Positions 25,737 through 33,437 of a stretch of DNA of 64,000 nucleotides are shown here, piece after piece. The stretch is taken from NCBI RefSeq assembly GCF_900141815.1, contig NZ_FQYR01000005.1, forward strand, positions 124,001 to 188,000. Direction: 5' to 3'. The notes below the pieces were generated by a model that was not told the DNA's origin, searched no databases, and was given only the letters and a program-made list of their open reading frames with translations. Positions within the stretch are counted from its first letter, which is position 1; each line of letters opens with the position of its first letter. Position numbers and translations under genes: made by a program. Origin of the DNA: Rubritalea squalenifaciens DSM 18772 (GTDB lineage: Bacteria; Verrucomicrobiota; Verrucomicrobiia; Verrucomicrobiales; Akkermansiaceae).

Positions 25737-26552
25737 ATTTGTGATGAGGCGGCGGAAATCGAATATGGCTATATTCGTGGGCATGATATCATCAGGCAGA
25801 AATTTGAGCAGCGTTGGGCGGATCGTGCAGAGTCCGTTGCTGACGTCTTAAATTTCCTCAATGAGATCCGCAAGGACCCCATGCTACTGAAAGCCTTGGC
25901 TTGCTATATGGCAGATGAGTTGCTCGCGAGATATGGTGGCCCAGATGGCTCTATCAATATGGCCGAGGATGTCATGCTGGCCGCAGTGGAGGCCATATTA
26001 ACAGCAGGTATGAGCAAGGCGGGCAGCTTGGCGAAGCTGATGCCTAAGCTCAAGGTGCTCAGGGAGGCAATTGCTGATGGAAGAAATGCTAGAAAGCTTT
26101 CTAAAGCGATGGATGGTCTTGACCTTCTTGATGCAGACCTTGGATCAAACGCTATTGAACGCTCAATTAATGACATCTTCATTAATCCTGAGCGAGTATG
26201 GAATAAAAAACCAATTCAAAGGGGAATTGATATCGAGGATTCTTTAGCTACTACAGACTATAAGGATTGGTTCAGAGCAGGGCAATTAGATGATGGTATG
26301 TTTCCGCTTGTGGATTTTCAATTGGGGGATAATCTAGTTTCGTTAAAGAGTATAGATACGAATGGCAGTACGTGGACGGGTAGAATGGAGAAGCATATAA
26401 ACGACTTAGCCTTGGGCCATGAGGTAAATGACGCGCCTGCCAACATGATATTGGATATTAGAGTGCAACCAGGTGGCGCTAGCGATGCCGCTTCACTTAT
26501 TGAATACGGTGCTGAACGTGGTGTTGATGTAATGGTCTCTGAATTTAAATAG
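25737..26552 (+). pseudogene. Orphan polymorphic-toxin C-terminal fragment (nuclease-like)
   Basis: The frame is open from 25737, after an in-frame TGA at 25734, to the stop at 26552. The first ATG is only at 25881 (223 residues), and the 48 codons before it read as protein (EYGYIRGHDIIRQKFEQRW...). This is what a toxin cassette looks like after losing its N-terminal delivery part. The last 110 residues contain RGIDIEDSLA, then FPLVDFQLGDNLVSLKSIDTNG and RMEKHINDL. This Glu, Asp and SxK spacing resembles the PD-(D/E)xK-like nuclease toxins of CDI and Rhs proteins. A small gene starts one base after the stop, as immunity genes do. AT-richer than its neighbours. The toxin call is inference; the reading-frame facts are seen. 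Confidence 0.55.
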
Positions 26553-26553
26553 C

Positions 26554-27252
26554 ATGAATAAATTGGTGTTGGTTTTCAGTTATACTAGTGTGGATGTCAC
26601 TAAATTGTGGGATGCCCTGTATCCACTATTGTCCTCATCCATAAACGATGATCAAGTTGTTGATGTTTTTGGTGAGGAGATGAAGTTCATGGATATTGAG
26701 CGAAATCTAAGCGAAGAATCGTTCAGCCTTAAGAGTGAGAATTTATCTATAAACTACACTAGAGTCGGGCGATATAAGCATGACGCTGTTCGTCTCAAAA
26801 CTAGCTTGTTGATAGATTGGGGTGAATTGGTGAGAGATCTATCAGATGTAGGAATATTTACTCAGGGATATCTAGTGGATGCTGAGTATGATTTCTGGCA
26901 GAATGCCGTGGATACTTTACAGTACGAAGTTGCTGGTAAAGATTTCAGCCATTTGCCAATGGTTTCAAACGGTCTGCCTAAGCCATTATCTAGAAACATT
27001 ATTGATATCAGTGAAAATCCAGGAAGGAGAGTGCTTAAGAATGGTTATATAGAGGCGATTGGGAGCCCTATGTGGTTTACTGATGAATTTTGGAGGCTAA
27101 CTGGATCTCAAATGTCTAAAGTTTGTAGTGTTGCTGGGGTGAGATGTGTTGTTGAAGATGGTATTACAGTGGTTAGTATGCTAGATGGAAGGGTTGATGA
27201 GGCCTCTAATGAAAGTACGCTGAAAAATCTTCGTTGCGCTCTATACCCCTAG
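26554..27252 (+). CDS. Candidate immunity protein paired with the toxin fragment
   Basis: 232 residues, acidic, soluble, with no signal peptide. It starts one base after the preceding stop (TAGC-ATG), which implies translational coupling. I do not recognise a family; segments such as LPMVSNGLPKPLSRNIIDISENPGRRVLKNGYIEAIGSPMWF have no catalytic motif. Position, acidity and AT-rich composition unlike its neighbours fit an immunity protein that neutralises the nuclease-like domain upstream. It remains intact although the toxin seems truncated, a usual state for orphan modules. Confidence 0.6.
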   Translation: MNKLVLVFSYTSVDVTKLWDALYPLLSSSINDDQVVDVFGEEMKFMDIERNLSEESFSLKSENLSINYTRVGRYKHDAVRLKTSLLIDWGELVRDLSDVGIFTQGYLVDAEYDFWQNAVDTLQYEVAGKDFSHLPMVSNGLPKPLSRNIIDISENPGRRVLKNGYIEAIGSPMWFTDEFWRLTGSQMSKVCSVAGVRCVVEDGITVVSMLDGRVDEASNESTLKNLRCALYP

Positions 27253-27298
27253 CCTCCTGCTGCCTTGAAACACTCGACGTCGAGTATGATAGTTAACA

Positions 27299-27334
27299 AA
27301 AAAGAGCGACCAGCTTTCGCGGGTCGCTCTTTTG
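27299..27334. terminator. Bidirectional terminator between the toxin/immunity pair and CASDH
   Basis: AAAGAGCGACC / GGGTCGCTCTTT arms with a 9-nt loop, A-run before and T-run after. Serves the convergent genes ending at 27252 and 27354. Confidence 0.92.
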
Positions 27335-27353
27335 AAAGGAATGTTCTAACTGA

Positions 27354-28580
27354 TTAGACGACGGTGAGGCTCTTGGCGGCTTCGACGTCGAGTTCGACGA
27401 CGGTCCATGGGAGGCCGTATTGGTTGAGGTCGTCCATGAATGGATCCGGGTCGTTCTGTTCCATGTTCCAGACGCCTGCTTCGGTGGTCCACTTGCCTTC
27501 GAGCATGAGCTTGGCGCCGATCATGGCAGGTACGCCGGTGGTGTAGGAGACACCCTGGGAGCCGACTTCGGCGAAGCACTCTTCGTGGTCGCAGATGTTG
27601 TAGATGTAGAGAGCTTTCTCCTGGCCGTCCTTGATACCGCGGATGATGGTGCCGATGCAGGTGCGGCCTGTGGTGGTCTTGCCTAGGTCGCCTGGGTCCG
27701 GAAGGACAGCTTTGAGGAACTGCAGTGGGATGATCTTCTGGCCGTTGTACTCGACTTCGTCGATACGGGTCATGCCGACGGACTGGAGGACATCGAGGTG
27801 CTTGATATAGTTGTCTGAGAAGGACATCCAGAACTGAGCGCGCTTGATGGTCGGGATGTGCTTGGTGAGGGACTCCATTTCCTCATGGTACATGCGGTAG
27901 ATGGAGTAGGTGCCCACACCTTCAGGGCAGGTAAACTTCTGGGACTTTGACATGGCCTCAGTCTCCTGGAAGGCACCGTCTTCCCAGTGGCGGCATGGTG
28001 CGGTGACCTCGCGGATGTTGATCTCCGGGTTGAAATTGGTGGCGAAGGACTGGCCGTGGTCGCCGCCGTTGACGTCGACGATGTCGAGGTAGTGGATTTC
28101 GTCGAAGTGGTGCTTGAGTGCCCAAGCGGTGAAGACATTGGTCACGCCCGGGTCGAAACCGGAGCCGAGCAGGGCCTTGAGGCCAGCTTTTTCGAAGCGC
28201 TCCTGGTAGGCCCACTGCCAGTGGTACTCGAACTTGGCTTCTTCTGGTGGTTCGTAGTTGGCGGTGTCCAGGTAGTGGATGCCGGCTTCGAGGCAGGCGT
28301 CCATGAGTGGAAGATCCTGGTATGGCAGGGCCACGTTGATGAGCAGGGAAGGATTCACTTCCTTGATGAGAGCCACGGTGGCGGCTACGTTGTCCGCATC
28401 GATGGCTGCGGTCTTGATGTTCACCCCGGTGCGCTCCTTGACGGAAGCGGCGATCGCGTCACACTTGGAAACGGTGCGTGAGGCGAGGGTGATATCGGTG
28501 AAAATATCGGAGAGTTGAGCGCATTTGTGAGCGACTACTGAGCCGACTCCGCCGGCGCCGATGATGAGAACGGTAGACAT
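27354..28580 (-). CDS. Carboxynorspermidine/carboxyspermidine dehydrogenase
   Basis: 408 residues of the saccharopine dehydrogenase superfamily. The N-terminal Rossmann loop is IIGAGGVGS (residues 6-14). LGSGFDPGVTNVFTAWALKHHFDEIHYLDIVDVNGGDHG and RTCIGTIIRGIKDG are characteristic of CASDH rather than lysine-pathway enzymes. CASDH condenses aspartate semialdehyde with a diamine to form carboxy(nor)spermidine, the alternative bacterial route to (nor)spermidine; the decarboxylase partner is not in the window. Monocistronic by its surroundings. Confidence 0.9.
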   Translation of the reverse strand: MSTVLIIGAGGVGSVVAHKCAQLSDIFTDITLASRTVSKCDAIAASVKERTGVNIKTAAIDADNVAATVALIKEVNPSLLINVALPYQDLPLMDACLEAGIHYLDTANYEPPEEAKFEYHWQWAYQERFEKAGLKALLGSGFDPGVTNVFTAWALKHHFDEIHYLDIVDVNGGDHGQSFATNFNPEINIREVTAPCRHWEDGAFQETEAMSKSQKFTCPEGVGTYSIYRMYHEEMESLTKHIPTIKRAQFWMSFSDNYIKHLDVLQSVGMTRIDEVEYNGQKIIPLQFLKAVLPDPGDLGKTTTGRTCIGTIIRGIKDGQEKALYIYNICDHEECFAEVGSQGVSYTTGVPAMIGAKLMLEGKWTTEAGVWNMEQNDPDPFMDDLNQYGLPWTVVELDVEAAKSLTVV

Positions 28581-28847
28581 AAATGGATAACGGTTTGGTT
28601 TGCCCCGAGGGATTGCAGATTACGTGAAGGATTACACGAAATTTCTCACTTACAAGTGATGATTTTTTACCAGTCTGAAGGTGGGCCATCTCAGTAAAAT
28701 GGGGAACAATCAGGTAGTATCCGCATAAAATAAAGATTCTGGTAGCCTTAGCTTGCCATGAGGGGTGAAACGAGCATGATAGCAGGAAACCCAGCGTAGA
28801 TAAGCGCTAAAGCAATTTACTAAAAACACCAAAAACCAGTATCACCT

Positions 28848-30245
28848 ATGAGCGATCCAGTCGTCGAAATCACGGAGTCCGATCTGCCGCAAAACCTTAA
28901 ATCACTGTGGCAGAAAGCATTGAGCGCAGTGGAGGTTAAGAACTATGGCTACGCCATCAGTATTATTCAGGCCATTTTGAAGGAGCAGCCAGGCTTTTTG
29001 GAGGGCCGTAAAGTAGCGCGTACCGCTGCTGCGAGACTCCAGGGTGGAGTCGCCAAGAAAAAGAAAAGTTTTCTTGGCGGTGGCATGTCCGGCATGAAGC
29101 TTGCCGGCCAAGCCAAGAAAGATCCACTCGGAGCCTTGATCGCCCTAGAGAAAGAACTGGAAAAAGAGCCTTTCGATCCGGGTATGAATGACGTCCTTTT
29201 CGAGGCAGCATTGAGTCTCAATATGGTGGAGACAGCCGCTTTCGGTCTGGAGACTGTGCGTAGTGGGGCTCCTGAGAATACCAAGCTTCTTCATAAGCTC
29301 GCTGAGCACTACCTCGCTCGTGACCTGCCAGACAGAGCAGCTGAGGTGTACAACACCATCGTCAAGCAGAACCCTGGTGATACCGATGCGGTCAAGGGTG
29401 CCAAGGATTGCTCTGCCCGTGCTTCCATGAAGCAGCAGAAGTGGGGCGAAGATGCCTCTATCGATGATCTCAAGAAGAACAAGGACGAGGCTGCCGAGCT
29501 GGAATCCAGCGGCCGCTCCGCCATGACCCGCGACCAGATGGAGGCCAAGCTTGGCCAGCTGATCGCGCAGTACCAGGAAGATCAGCACAACCTGGCCAAC
29601 GTGAAGCAAATCGCCAGTCTCTACGAGCAGCTCGAGGACTGGGAGAACTCCCACGCCTTCTTTGCTTGGGCTTATGAAATTTCCAACCAGGACGTGACTC
29701 TCAAGAACAAGGCTCGCATCATGAAAGAAAGAGCCGAGGAAGCTAGTGTCCAGGCTCTGGAAGCTCAGCTCGAGGCGGATCCTAACAACGAGGAACTCAG
29801 AGCACAGGTTCAGGAGATCAAGCAGAGCCGCGCCAAGGAAGCAGTGGCCGATGCACAGAAGCGCGTGGAGCAGAACCCTACCGATCCACAGCTGCGTTTC
29901 GAGCTTGGTACCGCACTCTTCAATTCCGGCATGTTCAGTGAGGCCATTCCTCACCTGCAGCAGGCTACTCGTAACCCGCACATCCGTACTCGCGTGCTTC
30001 TCACTCTTGCCCGCTCCTTTGATGGTAAGAACATGCATGACTTGGCCATCAAGCAGCTCTCTGATGCGCTTGCTGATCTGCACGGCATGGACAACACGAA
30101 GAAGGAAGTTCTCTACGAGAAAGGCCTCATCCACGACAAGATGGGCGACCAGACCAATGCACTGGCTTGCTTCAAGGAAATCTACGAAGTGGATTACGGC
30201 TACCGCGATGTAGCAAACCGCGTGGAGTCCTCCTACAGCGGCTAG
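28848..30245 (+). CDS. Tetratricopeptide-repeat protein
   Basis: 465 residues without signal peptide. It is built of helical repeats with TPR spacing, for example LWQKALSAVEVKNYGYAISIIQAILKEQPG at the start, AEHYLARDLPDRAAEVYNTIVKQNPGDTDAV in the middle and FELGTALFNSGMFSEAIPHLQQATRNP near the end. A basic Gly-rich patch (VAKKKKSFLGGGMSGMKLAGQAKK) follows the first repeat. It would act as a protein-interaction scaffold. Downstream is a strong terminator, then dgt. Confidence 0.88.
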   Translation: MSDPVVEITESDLPQNLKSLWQKALSAVEVKNYGYAISIIQAILKEQPGFLEGRKVARTAAARLQGGVAKKKKSFLGGGMSGMKLAGQAKKDPLGALIALEKELEKEPFDPGMNDVLFEAALSLNMVETAAFGLETVRSGAPENTKLLHKLAEHYLARDLPDRAAEVYNTIVKQNPGDTDAVKGAKDCSARASMKQQKWGEDASIDDLKKNKDEAAELESSGRSAMTRDQMEAKLGQLIAQYQEDQHNLANVKQIASLYEQLEDWENSHAFFAWAYEISNQDVTLKNKARIMKERAEEASVQALEAQLEADPNNEELRAQVQEIKQSRAKEAVADAQKRVEQNPTDPQLRFELGTALFNSGMFSEAIPHLQQATRNPHIRTRVLLTLARSFDGKNMHDLAIKQLSDALADLHGMDNTKKEVLYEKGLIHDKMGDQTNALACFKEIYEVDYGYRDVANRVESSYSG

Positions 30246-30272
30246 TCCTACTGGCGATAAACGCTTTTCAGA

Positions 30273-30307
30273 GACCCCGGCGAGCCTGGCTCCCGGGGTC
30301 TTTTCTT
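30273..30307 (+). terminator. Rho-independent terminator of the TPR gene
   Basis: GACCCCGG / CCGGGGTC arms (30273-30280 and 30293-30300) followed by TTTTCTTT. Confidence 0.92.
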
Positions 30308-30381
30308 TGTACTCACCCCGACAAAGTGGGAAAAGGGATTGAGCCGTCAGGCGCGGTGGCTACAGTGGTGCAGCAATTCTC

Positions 30382-31662
30382 ATGAAAAACAGGTTTTATA
30401 ACGCGTTCGACACCGAGCGGATGTTCGAGGAAAAGACCAGCGATGACTACCGCTCGGCTTTCCAGATAGATCGTGACAGGATTCTCCACACGCCTGCTTT
30501 TCGTAAACTGCAGAGCAAGACCCAGGTCTTCTGGAGTGGTGAGTATGATTTCTACCGTACCCGGTTGACCCATTCCCTGGAGGTGGCCCAGATCGGCCGT
30601 TCCATCTGCCACTATCTGAATGTGACCTCGGACTTGTTAGGAGAAGATTATTTTATCGATGGTGATCTGGTGGAGGCTTCTTGCCTTTCCCATGATTTGG
30701 GGCATCCGCCCTTCGGGCATGCCGGTGAGAAGAGCTTGAATGCCCTGATGGCCGGGCATGGAGGCTTCGAGGGGAATGCGCAGACCTTGCGTCTGCTGAC
30801 TGAGCGAATCTTCAGTGTGAGCAAGCGGGGGATGAACCCTACCAGAGCTTTCCTGGACGGTGTGCTGAAGTACAAGTCCCTCTGGTCGGAGATGAAGGCC
30901 GCCAATGGAGGGAAGAACCCCAAGAACCATTTCGTCTATGACGAGCAGACGAAGTATCTGGACTGGGTCTTTGATGGCCGTGACTTTCCGCTGGAGCTTT
31001 CACCGGGTAAGCCGCGAGAAGCTTTCAAGTCCATCGAATGCCAGATCATGGACTGGGCGGATGATGTGGCCTATTCCCTCAATGACCTGGCCGATAGTGT
31101 GCGGGCTGGATTCCTCACCATTGAAAGCATCGAAAGGTGGGCGAGCCTGAATGACATCAGCAGCGATGAGGGCAGTGCTCTCGGTGATCTGCTAAGAGCC
31201 ATTCGCAAGGGAAAGGTGGAACCTATGGTGGGCAGCCGTATCGGCAAGTACCTCAAGGGGGTGAAGCTAGAGGAGGATATCAACTTCATGAGTGCGGAGA
31301 CTAACCGCTATCACTACAAGCTCATCATCGATGATGAGGTGAAGCGGGAGTCAGGCTTGTTCAAGAAGCTGGCGTTCGAGGTGGTCTTCCGTTCAGCAGA
31401 GCTCAACCAGCTTGAGTACAAGGGCAATCATATGCTGGTCCGCCTCTGGGACGCGCTGGAAGAAGAGTATCTTGCTGGCGCAGGTGCAGGCTACAAGCTC
31501 CTGCCAGATGATGTGGAGGCGGAAATCCGCTCCACCGAGGACGAAAGCTCTAAGCGCAGGCTGCTGTGCGATTACTTGGCCAGCCTGACAGACTCCGCCG
31601 CTGGGCGTCTCTATCAGCGCCTCTTTGTCCCCGGCTCCGGCTCGATCGGGGACTTGGTGTAA
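30382..31662 (+). CDS. dgt: Deoxyguanosinetriphosphate triphosphohydrolase-like protein
   Basis: 426 residues, an HD-domain dNTPase that removes triphosphate from dGTP. The metal ligands appear as RTRLTHSLEVAQIGR (His) and ASCLSHDLGHPPFGHAGE (His-Asp), with a later Asp in IMDWADDVAYSLND. The N-terminal FQIDRDRILHTPAFRKLQSKTQVF is the family signature. Normal length for the bacterial type-1/2 form. It may balance dNTP pools or restrict phage replication. The nearest upstream gene is separated by a terminator, so dgt has its own promoter. Confidence 0.95.
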   Translation: MKNRFYNAFDTERMFEEKTSDDYRSAFQIDRDRILHTPAFRKLQSKTQVFWSGEYDFYRTRLTHSLEVAQIGRSICHYLNVTSDLLGEDYFIDGDLVEASCLSHDLGHPPFGHAGEKSLNALMAGHGGFEGNAQTLRLLTERIFSVSKRGMNPTRAFLDGVLKYKSLWSEMKAANGGKNPKNHFVYDEQTKYLDWVFDGRDFPLELSPGKPREAFKSIECQIMDWADDVAYSLNDLADSVRAGFLTIESIERWASLNDISSDEGSALGDLLRAIRKGKVEPMVGSRIGKYLKGVKLEEDINFMSAETNRYHYKLIIDDEVKRESGLFKKLAFEVVFRSAELNQLEYKGNHMLVRLWDALEEEYLAGAGAGYKLLPDDVEAEIRSTEDESSKRRLLCDYLASLTDSAAGRLYQRLFVPGSGSIGDLV

Positions 31663-31669
31663 GTCCTGC

Positions 31670-32407
31670 TTAAGGCAATTTCCAGACTGACTTGTACTTG
31701 GTGTACTCAGCCTGAGGAAGCAGGATGTAGACTGGGTTTTTGTTAGGATCCAGTCTGGCGATGAGATTTCTTAGCTGGGTTTCGTGCATGGTGGTGCAGC
31801 CAGCGGTTGGGGCTTTGCCGTCACGACGCCAGATGTGGAAGAAGATGGCCGAGCCTCCATTGGGGACGGCCTTCTGCTTGGAGGTGGCGGTGTTGTGGCT
31901 GATGTAGAGTTTGAGGGAGTGCGGGTAGTCGTTCTGCCGCATCTGCGCCTTCTTTTCCCACTTGGAGCTAGGCTCGTGGTCGATCCTCAGGTGGCGGTTG
32001 TAGTAGGGCGAGCTAGAATCTTCCACCCAGAGGTCCCGGGTGGTGACCTGGGTGTAGTCCAGAGAGCGGTGCTTCTTGATGGAGGCGTGTGTGCCGTAGG
32101 CTCCGTAGGGTTTACCTACCCAGAAGACTCCGGCTGGAGCGCGCCAGTCAGATTCACGCTTAAAGTAGGGCTTGGTGATAGTCGGATGAATGCCCCTTCC
32201 CCAGGCGAGGCCTTTTTTGCCGAGACGTCCTTGCCAGCTCTGGGTGACGGGCTTCCAGGTGTTGCCAGACTTCTCGTAGATCTGGAGGGTAACGTGGGAA
32301 GAATTCCAGTCTTTGGCGATGCCGACGATGGCTTGTTTGCTGTTAGATGGAATTTCGAATGCCTGCAGCGGCAAAAGCAAAGCGAGGAATGCGACGAGTA
32401 ACTTCAT
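31670..32407 (-). CDS. L,D-transpeptidase (YkuD) family protein
   Basis: 245 residues from the ATG at 32407, giving a good signal peptide (KLLVAFLALLLPLQAFE); a longer frame from 32452 adds 15 residues before it. The YkuD active site is FFHIWRRDGKAPTAGCTTM, with the His followed about 12 residues later by a nucleophilic Cys; the usual SHGC is here TAGC. YkuD enzymes form 3-3 crosslinks or attach proteins to peptidoglycan; this shorter ErfK-like subgroup may have other roles. It ends 8 bp from the convergent dgt stop, and a methyltransferase gene ends 46 bp upstream. Confidence 0.88.
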   Translation of the reverse strand: MKLLVAFLALLLPLQAFEIPSNSKQAIVGIAKDWNSSHVTLQIYEKSGNTWKPVTQSWQGRLGKKGLAWGRGIHPTITKPYFKRESDWRAPAGVFWVGKPYGAYGTHASIKKHRSLDYTQVTTRDLWVEDSSSPYYNRHLRIDHEPSSKWEKKAQMRQNDYPHSLKLYISHNTATSKQKAVPNGGSAIFFHIWRRDGKAPTAGCTTMHETQLRNLIARLDPNKNPVYILLPQAEYTKYKSVWKLP

Positions 32408-32453
32408 AGCTAGTCTAATAAAGCACAGAAGTGCCGCAAAATATAGGGGCATT

Positions 32454-33398
32454 TCAAGACGGTGCCTGAATCAGCACTTTGAAGGCCGAGCCGGGGCCGT
32501 CTGGATGGGTCAGGTAGTGATCCAGAGAAGTAGAAGTCGCGTGTGGCGCGAGAAACTCGTTTTGGGTGACGAGGCTCAGCGTGGTGAGGCCGCAGTGGTT
32601 CCCCCAGTCCATGAGATCGGTGAAGTTGACATCTGCGGTGAGGTCCTGCATGCCGACATTCTGATAGATGGCCGGGCCATCCAGCAACTGGTGCATGAGG
32701 AAGGCGCGAATCGTGCCGTGCGGGCGGCGGTGGTAGATCTCCGGGTAGGTGTCCCCGTAATCGATGGTGATGATTTCCCCCTCATGCCAGGCTGGGAGCC
32801 AGTCCTCCATCCAGTCGCGGTAGGATTCGTGGATTTCGACCCGGTAGTCTTCCGGGTGATCATCCTGGAGTGCCGAGGACTCGGGGAGGCTAGTGCAGGG
32901 GTGGAAGGATTCCTGCCCATTTTCCACATGAAGCTCGTTCCAGAGGCCTTCCTTGCGGCAAAGGATGCGCACAGGGAAGGCATCTACCAGTTCGTTGGAG
33001 AAGATGACGGCGCGGCCACGGCAGGCAGAGAGAGCCGCTTTGACGTTGTCGTGCCAAGTGACCCGGTGCTTGTTGAGCTTTTCCTTCTGTTGCTCGGTCA
33101 GTGGTTCTGAAGTCTCTACGATGTGGTAGTGGACTTTCCAGCGTTGCGGGATGGGCAGTGCATTCAGCACGGACTTTGCCAGCGAGCCATCACCTGCGCC
33201 AATTTCTATCAGGTGGAAGGATCCAGGGTTCTGCTTTAGCCAAGCGATGGCTCTGGCAGCGATGGCTCGACCTAGGATTGGAGATAGCGTAGCTGTGGTG
33301 GAGAAGTCTCCACCGGGGCCCACGGTTTTGATTTTACGCGCGTAGTATCCTTCTGATGGATGATGCAGCGCATACTGCATGAAAGAGTCGAAGCGCAC
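32454..33398 (-). CDS. SAM-dependent methyltransferase, MidA/NDUFAF7 family
   Basis: 314 residues starting at a GTG (33398). The frame is closed upstream by the stop of the preceding gene's region (TAA at 33438), so no in-frame ATG exists before it. It opens RFDSFMQYALHHPSEGYYAR, as COG1565 proteins do. The SAM-binding motif I is HLIEIGAGDGSLAKSVL, and VIFSNELVDAFPVR is motif-IV-like. Human NDUFAF7 methylates an Arg of complex I; the bacterial substrate is unknown. Its start lies 39 bp after the acyl-activating enzyme gene. Confidence 0.88.
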   Translation of the reverse strand: MRFDSFMQYALHHPSEGYYARKIKTVGPGGDFSTTATLSPILGRAIAARAIAWLKQNPGSFHLIEIGAGDGSLAKSVLNALPIPQRWKVHYHIVETSEPLTEQQKEKLNKHRVTWHDNVKAALSACRGRAVIFSNELVDAFPVRILCRKEGLWNELHVENGQESFHPCTSLPESSALQDDHPEDYRVEIHESYRDWMEDWLPAWHEGEIITIDYGDTYPEIYHRRPHGTIRAFLMHQLLDGPAIYQNVGMQDLTADVNFTDLMDWGNHCGLTTLSLVTQNEFLAPHATSTSLDHYLTHPDGPGSAFKVLIQAPS

Positions 33399-33437
33399 GG
33401 CTATGGATTCTGAGAGTTGGGAGGGCAGGAGTGCTGC

